DNA from: Hymenobacter negativus | GTDB taxonomy: Bacteria > Bacteroidota > Bacteroidia > Cytophagales > Hymenobacteraceae | Length of the DNA: 64,000 nt | Direction: 5' to 3' | Assembly: GCF_017571495.1 (NCBI RefSeq) | Contig: NZ_JAGETZ010000010.1 | Coordinates: forward strand, 62,001 to 126,000 | In this document: positions 51,731 to 60,019 of the stretch, one piece after another | Layout: every line of letters starts with the position of its first letter | Numbering within the stretch: position 1 is the first letter of the stretch | Translations under genes and position numbers: made by a program | The notes under the pieces: generated by a model | Database searches by the model: none | Told to the model about the DNA's origin: nothing | What the model saw: only the letters and a program-made list of their open reading frames with translations

Positions 51731-52861
51731 ATGGTTTTGCTTCGTTTCCTGCTTCTCCGGCCACAGCTGGCGCTGGCTTTCTTCTTGATGAGCCTGGGAG
51801 CCTGCACGCAGAGTAAGAAACCGGCGGCTTCGGTGGATGCGGCCAGAGGACGGCACGAGTTCCGCTACACCAACCCCATCACGCGCGACACGGCTGTTTC
51901 GATGCGCGACCATTTCATTATCAAAGTGGGGCGGCAGTGGTTTTGCACAGGCACTTCCATGCCGGTGTGGTCGGGGCCCAACCCCGGCGTGCGCCTGCTA
52001 GTGTCGGATGATTTGATTCACTGGCGGCAGCACTCCTGGCTGATTGACGCCAAAACACTGCCCGCCAACTGCCCCTACAACGGCCGGTTCTGGGCCCCGG
52101 AAATCCACTACATCCAGAAGAAATACTGGCTCACCGTGAACAGCGGCCAGGTGACGGCGCAAGACCCCAAGGGCATGAAAACCCACAGCATCTGGCTGTT
52201 TTCGGCCGATAAAGTGACTGGGCCCTACAAGCTGGTGAACGGCCCGTTGACGCCTCACTACAACAACGACGCGACCCTGTTTGAAGACGAGGACGGGCAG
52301 ACCTACCTGTATTGCAGCGGCAACGGGCTGTGGCAAGCCAAAATCGACCTGCCCACGGGTAAGCTGTTGGGCGAGATTAAGCAGTTTCGCGGCGCCAAGG
52401 ATGCCAACAATCCGGGCTGGATGGTAGGTGGCATTGAAGGCCCATTCGTGCTGAAGCGTGACGGTACCTATTTCATGTTTTTCTCGACCTGGACGCGGGG
52501 CTACGAGGTGGGGCTGCTGCGCTCGAAAAGCCCGCTGGGCCCCTGGGAACTGGCTGCACCCGAGCCCATTTTTGGCACCCGCAAGCGGGAGTACCGCGCC
52601 GAAATGGCCCGCAATGGCGGCTACAGCAACTTGGTGTTTGCCGACACGCCCGACCCGTACCAGGAAACCGGTCACAACGCCATTTTCGAGGGGCCAGATG
52701 GGCAGCTGTGGAGCTCCTGCCACTACTTCTTCGACCAGCGCAGTACCCCACTGGCCGACTGGCAAAAGGTGCCGCAGCTGGGCATCGAGCCGCTGCACTT
52801 CCGCAACGGAATCTTTGCCATTGATGGTCCTACCTGGACCGAGCAAACCGTGCGCTATTAA
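51731..52861 (+). CDS. GH43-type lipoprotein glycosidase
   Basis: A 376-residue protein. The lipobox LGAC puts a lipidated Cys at residue 25, so it is anchored in a membrane, probably at the cell surface or in the periplasm. A five-bladed propeller follows, with candidate catalytic residues Asp60 (MRDHFIIKV), Asp180 (NNDATLFEDEDG) and Glu236 (GGIEGPFVLKRDG). It differs clearly from the other four GH43 proteins and lacks a C-terminal domain. Substrate cannot be told from sequence; a galactofuranose, arabinose or galactose side chain is possible. Confidence 0.83.
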   Translation: MVLLRFLLLRPQLALAFFLMSLGACTQSKKPAASVDAARGRHEFRYTNPITRDTAVSMRDHFIIKVGRQWFCTGTSMPVWSGPNPGVRLLVSDDLIHWRQHSWLIDAKTLPANCPYNGRFWAPEIHYIQKKYWLTVNSGQVTAQDPKGMKTHSIWLFSADKVTGPYKLVNGPLTPHYNNDATLFEDEDGQTYLYCSGNGLWQAKIDLPTGKLLGEIKQFRGAKDANNPGWMVGGIEGPFVLKRDGTYFMFFSTWTRGYEVGLLRSKSPLGPWELAAPEPIFGTRKREYRAEMARNGGYSNLVFADTPDPYQETGHNAIFEGPDGQLWSSCHYFFDQRSTPLADWQKVPQLGIEPLHFRNGIFAIDGPTWTEQTVRY

Positions 52862-52905
52862 CCTACGCTGCGCCCGCCGCCTGGCAATCCCCTTCTCACT
52901 CTAAT

Positions 52906-55788
52906 ATGCCGCGTTCTAGAAATATCTTACTGAGCATTTTGCTGCTGTTGCTTGGAAGCAGCAGCGCTTGGGCGCAGTCTTATCTATCGTTTGAGGACAA
53001 AGCGGCGGGACTAGTGCTAGCCACTAATGGCAAGACCTTGCCTTTGTTGGTGAGCCCGGAAGACCACAAGGGCGTGATTCGGGCGGCTACCGATTTGCAG
53101 CACGATATACAACTGGTCACGGGCACTCAGCCGGAGCTGTTGCAGCAGCGCAAGCAGCTCAAGGGGAAGGAGGTAGTCATCATCGGTACCATCGGCCACA
53201 GCCCGCTCATCGACGCGCTGGTGCGTAGCAAGAAGCTAGACGTGAGCCAGGTGCGGGGCAAGTGGGAGGCTTCGATGACGCAAACCATCGACAAACCTTT
53301 TCCGGGTGTTGCCAGGGCGCTAGTCATTGCCGGCAGCGACAAGCGCGGCACGATTTACGGCATCTACGAGCTGTCGGAGCAGCTGGGCGTGTCGCCGTGG
53401 TACTGGTGGGCCGATGTGCCGGTGGTGCGCCACCAAACGGTATCCGTGCGGCCGGGTACCTACCTCATTCACGAGCCGGCGGTGAAGTACCGGGGCATTT
53501 TCATCAACGACGAAGCGCCTGCTTTTTCGGGCTGGGCGAAGGAGAAATTCGGCGGGGCGAACCATCAGGTCTACGAGAAGATGTTCGAGCTGATTTTGCG
53601 GCTGCGGGGCAACTACCTGTGGCCCGCCATGTGGGGCAATGCCTTCAACGACGACGACAAACTCAACCCGGTGAAAGCCGATGAGTACGGCGTGGTGATG
53701 GGCACCTCGCACCACGAGCCCATGGTTCGCTCGCAAAAGGAATGGCAGCGCTACGGCAAAGGCCCCTGGAACTACGAGCAAAACCCCGCCGAATTGCAGA
53801 AATTCTGGCGGCAGGGCATTGAGAACATGGGCACCAAGGAAAGCATCGTGACCATGGGCATGCGCGGCGACGGCGACGTGCCGATGGCGGCCGGCACCAA
53901 CATCAAGCTGCTGGAAAGCATTGTGCGCGACCAGCGCACCATTCTGGCCAATGTCACCAAGCGGCCCGTCGAGACCATTCCGCAGCTCTGGGCGCTCTAC
54001 ACCGAAGTGCAGCAGTATTACGACCAAGGCATGCGCGTGCCCGACGACGTGACCCTGCTCATGTGCGATGACAACTACGGCAACATCCGGCGCCTGCCCA
54101 AGTCCACCGACCCCAAGCGGGCCGGCGGCTACGGCGTGTACTACCACCTCGATTTCAACGGCGGCCCCTGGAGTTATAAGTGGATAAACACCAACCAGCT
54201 AACCAAGGTGTGGGAGCAGTTCCACCAGGCTTACGCCCACGGCGTGGACCGCATCTGGATACTGAACGTGGGTGACCTGAAACCAATGGAATTTCCCATC
54301 AGCTTCTACTTCAAATACGCCTGGGACCCCACGCAGTGGCCCGCCGAGAAGCTGCCCGAGTTTACGCGGCAGTGGGCCAGCCAGCAGTTTGGTCCCGCCC
54401 ACGCCCGGCAGATAGCCGACCTTCTGGCGACCTACAACGACTACAACGGTGTGCGCAAGCCGGAACTGTTGTCGCGCAATGCCTTCAGCCTCGTCAACTA
54501 CCAGGAGTTTGAGCGCCTGACGGAGCGCTACCACGCGCTGCGCGACCAGGCCGAGCAGGTGGATAAACAGCTGGACCCAGCGTATCGGGATACTTATTTT
54601 CAGGTAGTGCTGCACCCCATTCAAGGCATTACAACCCTCATGGATTTGCACCTGGCACTGGCTAAAAACAAGCTCTACGCCAGTCAGGGCCGAGCCGCCA
54701 CCACCCAGATGGCCCGGCAGGTGAAGGGCTTTTACGTGCAGGATTCGCTGCTTTCCTATAAGTACAACCACCTGCTGCAAAACGGCAAGTGGAACCACAT
54801 GATGGACCAGCCGCACGTGTTTTACAAAGGCTGGCGCGGCCCCGACCACCAAGACGAGTTGCCGGCCACGCTAAGCGCGACGCTGAAAGCCAAGTCCGAA
54901 ATGGCCGTGGCCGTGGAGGGAAGCACCGCCTGGTGGCCATTGGCCCAGGAAGCAGCCGTGCTGCCGGAGCTGAACGCCTGGCAAAACCAGCCGCATTACC
55001 TAGAAATCTTCAACCGAGGCCAAGGCTCCTTCGCCTACACCGCCACGAGCCCGGTGCCGTGGCTGAAAATTGACAAGCCGAGCGGTACTATCACCGAACA
55101 GGAGCGCCTTTGGCTGCATGTGGACTGGGCCGCAGCTCCAGCCGGCCGGCGGCAGGTGCCCGTCACGCTCAGCGGCCCCGGCGGCCAGCGCATTGTGGTC
55201 CAGGTACCCGTTGACAACAGCACCCCGCAGGCGGCGCTGAATGGTAAGGGCCACGTGGAGAGCAATGGCTACGTGTCGATTAGCGCGCCGCACTATAGCC
55301 GGGCGGTGCAGGCGGAGGCTACTTCTTGGCAGGTGCTCAATAACTACGGGCGCACTTCCACTGGCATTACCCTGGTACCGGGCACGGCCCCCCGGCAGGA
55401 AACCACGGCCAGCGCCCCGCACCTGGAGTACAAGGTGTTGCTGCACCAAGCGGGCCCGGTGAAGCTGCGCGCCTACCTCACGCCCACCATCGATTTCCGC
55501 AACGCTGGGGGCCTGATGTATGCCGTGGCCTTCGATGATGAAACGCCTCAATTGCTCAATATCAGCCAGCACCGGCCCGGCGAGGCCTGGGTGAACGACA
55601 ACTCGGAAACGGCCATGATGGACAACATCCGCACGGCAGAATCTACCCACCAGCTGGCGGCGCCGGGGGGACACACCCTGAAATTCTGGGTCGTCACGCC
55701 TGGCATCGTGCTGCAGAAGCTGGTGCTCGACACGGGCGGGTTGAAGGAAAGCTACCTCGGCCCACCCGAGAGCTTCCGCAAGGAATAG
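52906..55788 (+). CDS. GH115 alpha-glucuronidase (copy 2, with extra beta domain)
   Basis: A 960-residue secreted enzyme with signal MPRSRNILLSILLLLLGSSSAWAQ. It repeats the GH115 motif order of copy 1 (GSDKRGTIYGIYELSEQLGVSPWYWWADVP, LWPAMWGNAFNDDDKLNP, GTSHHEPMVRSQKEW, MGMRGDGDVPMAAG, WILNVGDLKPMEFPISFYFKYAWDP). Between the catalytic part and the C-terminal GH115 domain (~790 onward) it carries an Ig/BACON-like module (~690-780: LEIFNRGQGSFAYTATSP...WLKIDKPSG) that copy 1 lacks and that may bind glycan. Two diverged copies suggest different substituent contexts. Its last codons, LGPPESFRKE, recur as a scar before the GH31 gene. Confidence 0.94.
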   Translation: MPRSRNILLSILLLLLGSSSAWAQSYLSFEDKAAGLVLATNGKTLPLLVSPEDHKGVIRAATDLQHDIQLVTGTQPELLQQRKQLKGKEVVIIGTIGHSPLIDALVRSKKLDVSQVRGKWEASMTQTIDKPFPGVARALVIAGSDKRGTIYGIYELSEQLGVSPWYWWADVPVVRHQTVSVRPGTYLIHEPAVKYRGIFINDEAPAFSGWAKEKFGGANHQVYEKMFELILRLRGNYLWPAMWGNAFNDDDKLNPVKADEYGVVMGTSHHEPMVRSQKEWQRYGKGPWNYEQNPAELQKFWRQGIENMGTKESIVTMGMRGDGDVPMAAGTNIKLLESIVRDQRTILANVTKRPVETIPQLWALYTEVQQYYDQGMRVPDDVTLLMCDDNYGNIRRLPKSTDPKRAGGYGVYYHLDFNGGPWSYKWINTNQLTKVWEQFHQAYAHGVDRIWILNVGDLKPMEFPISFYFKYAWDPTQWPAEKLPEFTRQWASQQFGPAHARQIADLLATYNDYNGVRKPELLSRNAFSLVNYQEFERLTERYHALRDQAEQVDKQLDPAYRDTYFQVVLHPIQGITTLMDLHLALAKNKLYASQGRAATTQMARQVKGFYVQDSLLSYKYNHLLQNGKWNHMMDQPHVFYKGWRGPDHQDELPATLSATLKAKSEMAVAVEGSTAWWPLAQEAAVLPELNAWQNQPHYLEIFNRGQGSFAYTATSPVPWLKIDKPSGTITEQERLWLHVDWAAAPAGRRQVPVTLSGPGGQRIVVQVPVDNSTPQAALNGKGHVESNGYVSISAPHYSRAVQAEATSWQVLNNYGRTSTGITLVPGTAPRQETTASAPHLEYKVLLHQAGPVKLRAYLTPTIDFRNAGGLMYAVAFDDETPQLLNISQHRPGEAWVNDNSETAMMDNIRTAESTHQLAAPGGHTLKFWVVTPGIVLQKLVLDTGGLKESYLGPPESFRKE

Positions 55789-55922
55789 GGCGCGGCTTTT
55801 TTATCCTTGAACAGCAGCCAGGCGCTTTCATCAGCCCCCGGTGCCGCGAAAAGGTTTAGGCCATCAAATACGCATAACAGACAAAGTAGCAAAGTGCTTA
55901 ACTGACTGCTACATCGGACAAT

Positions 55923-57236
55923 ATGAAAACGGTCTTCTATTGCTTACTTATCTCCTTCCTGTTCTCGGCCGCCTTGGTCAGCCAGGCCCAGAACCCCATC
56001 ATCCAAACCAAGTTCACGGCCGACCCGGCGCCGATGGTGTACCAGGACACCGTGTTTCTGTATACCAGCCACGACGAGGACGATGCCAAGGGGTTTAAGA
56101 TGTACAACTGGCTGCTCTACACCTCTACCGACATGGTGAACTGGACCGACCGCGGCACGGTCGCCTCGACCAAGAGCTTCAGCTGGTCGCCGCAAAACGG
56201 GGCGTGGGCGCCGCAGTGCATCGCGCGCAACGGCAAATTCTACCTGTATTGCCCCATTCACGTCAAGGGCATCGGCGTGCTGGTGGCGGACAGCCCCTAC
56301 GGCCCCTTCACCGACCCGCTGGGCAAGCCGCTGATTCAGAACAGCATCGACGATATTGACCCAACCGTTTACATCGACGACGACGGCCAGGCCTACCTAT
56401 ATTGGGGCAACCCGAACCTGTACTACGTCAAGCTGAACGAGGATATGATTTCCTATTCGGGTGGCATTGTTAAGTCGCCCACCAAGCCAAAGGATTACCA
56501 GGAAGGCCCGTGGTTTTACAAGCGCAAAGACAAGTACTACGTGGCGTATGCCTCTACCTGCTGCCCAGAGGGCATCGGCTACAGCATGAGCACCAGCCCC
56601 ACGGGGCCCTGGAACTACACCGGCACGCTCATGGACCACGACCGTCGGTCCAACGGCAACCACCCGGGCATCATTGACTACAAAGGCAATTCCTACTTGT
56701 TCGGCTTCAACTACGCCATTTCCAAAGCCTTGTCACCGACGCACACCGAGCGGCGCTCCGTGTGCGTGGCCAAGCTGATATACAACCCGAACGGCACTAT
56801 CCAGCAGCTGCCGTTTTGGTCGGAAGAGGGCGTAGAGCGCGTGGCAACCTTGAACCCCTACCAGCGCACCGAAGCGGAAACCATTGCCGGGAGCCAGGGC
56901 CTAAAAACCAGCAAAGGCCCTAACGGCATGTATGTAACAAGCATCGATAACGGCGATTACATCAAAGTCAAAGGCGTTGATTTCGAGAAGGGCGCAAAGG
57001 AATTTATGGCTTCGGTGGCCAGCACTGCTGCCGGCTCAGCCATTGAAATACACTTGGACAGCCCCACGGGGGCTTTACTGGGGACCTTGAAAGTAAAGAA
57101 CACCGGTAGCTTGGCAAGCTGGATGGTGCAGTCGTGCAAAGTCAGCCGGCAGAGCGGCATCCACGACGTGTATTTTGTCTTCAAAGCGGCCAGTAACAAC
57201 CAACTCCGGTTCGACTGGTGGCAGTTCAGGCAGTAA
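55923..57236 (+). CDS. GH43 arabinofuranosidase with C-terminal CBM6
   Basis: A 437-residue secreted protein with signal MKTVFYCLLISFLFSAALVSQAQ. The propeller has Asp34 (FTADPAPMVY), Asp146 (DDIDPTVYID) and Glu194 (YQEGPWFYKR). From ~312 a carbohydrate-binding module family 6 follows (NPYQRTEAETIAGSQGLK, NGDYIKVKGVDFEKG, GIHDVYFVFKA, LRFDWWQFRQ), which binds xylan chains. GH43-CBM6 is the classical layout of arabinoxylan arabinofuranohydrolases. It is a paralogue of the enzymes at 50656 and 62173. Confidence 0.92.
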   Translation: MKTVFYCLLISFLFSAALVSQAQNPIIQTKFTADPAPMVYQDTVFLYTSHDEDDAKGFKMYNWLLYTSTDMVNWTDRGTVASTKSFSWSPQNGAWAPQCIARNGKFYLYCPIHVKGIGVLVADSPYGPFTDPLGKPLIQNSIDDIDPTVYIDDDGQAYLYWGNPNLYYVKLNEDMISYSGGIVKSPTKPKDYQEGPWFYKRKDKYYVAYASTCCPEGIGYSMSTSPTGPWNYTGTLMDHDRRSNGNHPGIIDYKGNSYLFGFNYAISKALSPTHTERRSVCVAKLIYNPNGTIQQLPFWSEEGVERVATLNPYQRTEAETIAGSQGLKTSKGPNGMYVTSIDNGDYIKVKGVDFEKGAKEFMASVASTAAGSAIEIHLDSPTGALLGTLKVKNTGSLASWMVQSCKVSRQSGIHDVYFVFKAASNNQLRFDWWQFRQ

Positions 57237-57291
57237 GCCGTGCCGAGGAGATTTTGTATCCACGCGCGTCTGGCAAAGCACAGTCGCGCCA

Positions 57292-57324
57292 CTCGGTCCG
57301 CCAGAAAGCTTCCGCAGGAATTAA
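57292..57324 (+). pseudogene. Scar of a GH115 C-terminus upstream of GH31
   Basis: Codons 57292-57321 read LGPPESFRRN followed by TAA. GH115 copy 2 ends LGPPESFRKE at 55756-55785. The eight shared residues LGPPESFR are encoded with four third-position differences (GGT/GGC, CCG/CCA, CCA/CCC, GAA/GAG) and no first- or second-position change in that stretch. Synonymous-only change points to a former coding sequence rather than chance. It suggests that a third GH115 copy was lost, or that a duplicated end was left by rearrangement. Upstream similarity does not extend past the Leu codon. Confidence 0.6.
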
Positions 57325-57331
57325 TGGGTTG

Positions 57332-59986
57332 ATGATGAGCAACACTCCTACCTTGAATAGTCTTCTGCGCAAAGGCACCTTGCTTGTGGTGCTCTTGGCA
57401 GTGAGCTGGCCGCTGGCTAGCTTCGGGCAGCGCGTGCAGCGCTACACCCAGGCCACCGACCGGGTGACAATTGCCTTGGCCGATGGGCAACTGGTGCTGC
57501 GGCCTTTAGCAGAGAATGCCATACGGGTGCAGTTCACCCAAGCCCTTCGGCCGACGTTGCCCGAGCTGGTGCTGACGAGCCCGGCGGCGATGCCGGCATT
57601 CAAGGTAACGGAAACGAATACCACTGTGCAGCTGGCCACCAAGCAAGTGAAGGTGCTGGTAGACAAAGCCACCGGCGCCCTACGCTACGCTGACCGCACT
57701 GGCCTCGTGTTTCTACAAGAGCAGCCCACCACCCGCCTGCGGGCCGCCCCGCCCGTGCTGGGCGAAGCCAACGTGGTGGCCGAACAGCAATTCCTAACCG
57801 CGCCCGATGAGCTGCTGCTGGGCCTGGGACAGTTTCAAGATGGGCACTTCAACCTGCGCGGCATCACCCGGCAACTCACGCAGGTGAACACCCAAACGGC
57901 CCTGCCCTTTCTCTATTCCAGTAAAGGCTACGGCCTGCTCTGGCACCAATACGGCCTCACCGACTTCAACCCAGCTGACTCGCCCATTGCGCTGGAAAAG
58001 CAGGTGCTAGCTGCAGCGCAACCCGGCCAGGCTGTGGATGCTACCACCGCTACCGGCACCCAAAAAGTAGCCCAGGACCAGTCCATCTACACCGGCACGT
58101 TCACGCTGCCCGCAGCGGGGGAGTATTCGCTTATGCTCGATTTGGGCGCGATGGGCAACCGGCACTACGTGACCATTGATGGAGCAGCGTATATCGACCA
58201 CAGCAACTTCTGGCTGCCGCCCACGGCCAGTGCCAAGGTGAAACTGCCCGCGGGGGCGCATACCATTCGGGTGGTGTGTAAGGCGAATAACACGCCACGC
58301 GTGACTTACAAGCGGGTGGATGGCCTCACCACCTTTCGCTCACCCAACGCCCAACTGCTGGACTACGTGGTGTTCTATGGGCCGCAGGCCGAGGCCGTCA
58401 TCCAGACCTACCGTAACCTGTCGGGGCAGGTGCCGCTGCTGCCGCAGTGGGCCTACGGCTTTTGGCAGTGCCGCGAGCGGTACACCTCCAGCGCGCACCT
58501 AACCGAGACGGTGCAGGAGTTTCGGCGGCGCCAGATTCCGATGGACGTGATTGTGCAGGACTGGCAGTACTGGGGCAAATACGGCTGGGGCGTGATGCAG
58601 TTCGACGAAACCAAGTACCCCGACCCGGCGGCCCTGATGCAGAACCTGCACGCCCAGCACGCCCGCTTCAACATCTCGGTGTGGGAGAATTTGAACAAGG
58701 AATCGGCCATCGGCAAAAGCCATCTGGCCAACAACTTCTACATCGCCGACAGTCCGTGGCTGGACCTCACCAACCCCGCCGCCCGCCCGGCCCACTGGGC
58801 GGCCATCAACCAGCACCTGTTCCGCTACGGCGTAGATTCGTGGTGGCTGGACGCTACCGAGCCGGAAAACGACGCCCTGCACGGCAAAAAGCTATTTGTG
58901 GGGCCGGGTGACTTTTACCGGCTCACATATCCGCTCTTTGTCAACCAGGCCGTGTACGAGGGGCAGCGCGCTACCACCCAGGATAAGCGCGTGTGCATCC
59001 TCACGCGCTCGGCTTTTCTGGGGCAGCAGCGCTACGGCACCATCAACTGGTCGGGCGACATTGGCGGCACCTGGGACTCGTTCAGGCGCCAGATTCCGGC
59101 CGGTCTCAACTTCACCATCACGGGTCAGCCGTACTGGACCACCGACATCGGCGGGTTTTTCCGGCCCGGCGCCGGGCAGTACACCGACCCGCAGTACAAC
59201 GAGCTGCTGATGCGCTGGTACCAGTGGGGCGCCTTCACGCCCATTTTCCGGGTGCACGGCTACCAAACCGAAACCGAGCCCTGGAAAAACGGCCCGGTGG
59301 TGGAAGCCAACATCCGGCAGCTGCTCGATGTGCGCTACCGCCTGCTACCCTATCTCTACTCCGAGGCTTGGCAGGTGCACGCCAACGGCTCGACGCTGAT
59401 GCGCCCGCTGGCGATGGATTTCGCCACTGATACGGCGGCTACGCACCAGGCCTACGAGTACTCGTTTGGCCCCGCTTTCCTGGTGGCGCCCGTCACTAAA
59501 CCTAGTGTAACGGAGTGGCCGGTGTATTTGCCAAAAGCGGCCACGTGGTACAACTTCTGGACCGGCCAGCGCCACGCGGGCGGGCAAACCGTGGTGGCGC
59601 CCGCACCTGCGGCTACCACCCCAGTTTTCGTGAAAGCCGGCGCCATTGTGCCCTTGGGTAAACGCCTGCAATACACCGGCCAGAAGTCGGCCGACACGCT
59701 GGAAATCAGAGTGTACGCTGGGGCCGACGGCCGCTTTGCCCTCTACGAGGACGAAAGCGATAGTTACCGCTACGAGCAGGGCCAACACACGCTTATTGAC
59801 TTCGCCTGGAACGAGAAGCGCCAGACGCTTACCATCGGTCCGCGGCAGGGTACTTACCCCGGCGCGTTGTCGCGGCGGGTGTTTAACCTAGTGTGGCCCA
59901 GCGAAGCTACCGGACTAGGTGCAGCATTTGGCACGCCTCAGCAACAAGTGGTGTACGTCGGTAAACGATTGACAATTAAACGGTAG
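57332..59986 (+). CDS. GH31 alpha-xylosidase/glucosidase with PA14-like insert
   Basis: An 884-residue secreted enzyme from ATG 57332 (a second ATG follows directly); the frame reaches back to 57218 but overlaps the GH43 gene. Signal region LLVVLLAVSWPLASFG. Nucleophile Asp507 (WWLDATEPE) and acid/base Asp576 (WSGDIGGTWDS) are clear, with WAYGFWQCRERY and IVQDWQYWG in the barrel. Residues ~230-350 form an inserted PA14-like beta domain (YTGTFTLPAAGEYSLMLDLG), as in Bacteroides ovatus BoGH31A and Cellvibrio Xyl31A, both alpha-xylosidases. In complex-xylan loci GH31 removes alpha-linked xylose or galactose side groups. Specificity is inference. Confidence 0.93.
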   Translation: MMSNTPTLNSLLRKGTLLVVLLAVSWPLASFGQRVQRYTQATDRVTIALADGQLVLRPLAENAIRVQFTQALRPTLPELVLTSPAAMPAFKVTETNTTVQLATKQVKVLVDKATGALRYADRTGLVFLQEQPTTRLRAAPPVLGEANVVAEQQFLTAPDELLLGLGQFQDGHFNLRGITRQLTQVNTQTALPFLYSSKGYGLLWHQYGLTDFNPADSPIALEKQVLAAAQPGQAVDATTATGTQKVAQDQSIYTGTFTLPAAGEYSLMLDLGAMGNRHYVTIDGAAYIDHSNFWLPPTASAKVKLPAGAHTIRVVCKANNTPRVTYKRVDGLTTFRSPNAQLLDYVVFYGPQAEAVIQTYRNLSGQVPLLPQWAYGFWQCRERYTSSAHLTETVQEFRRRQIPMDVIVQDWQYWGKYGWGVMQFDETKYPDPAALMQNLHAQHARFNISVWENLNKESAIGKSHLANNFYIADSPWLDLTNPAARPAHWAAINQHLFRYGVDSWWLDATEPENDALHGKKLFVGPGDFYRLTYPLFVNQAVYEGQRATTQDKRVCILTRSAFLGQQRYGTINWSGDIGGTWDSFRRQIPAGLNFTITGQPYWTTDIGGFFRPGAGQYTDPQYNELLMRWYQWGAFTPIFRVHGYQTETEPWKNGPVVEANIRQLLDVRYRLLPYLYSEAWQVHANGSTLMRPLAMDFATDTAATHQAYEYSFGPAFLVAPVTKPSVTEWPVYLPKAATWYNFWTGQRHAGGQTVVAPAPAATTPVFVKAGAIVPLGKRLQYTGQKSADTLEIRVYAGADGRFALYEDESDSYRYEQGQHTLIDFAWNEKRQTLTIGPRQGTYPGALSRRVFNLVWPSEATGLGAAFGTPQQQVVYVGKRLTIKR

Positions 59987-60019
59987 CGCTAGCTGCCTTC
60001 TGCGCCTGAAATCAACGAT

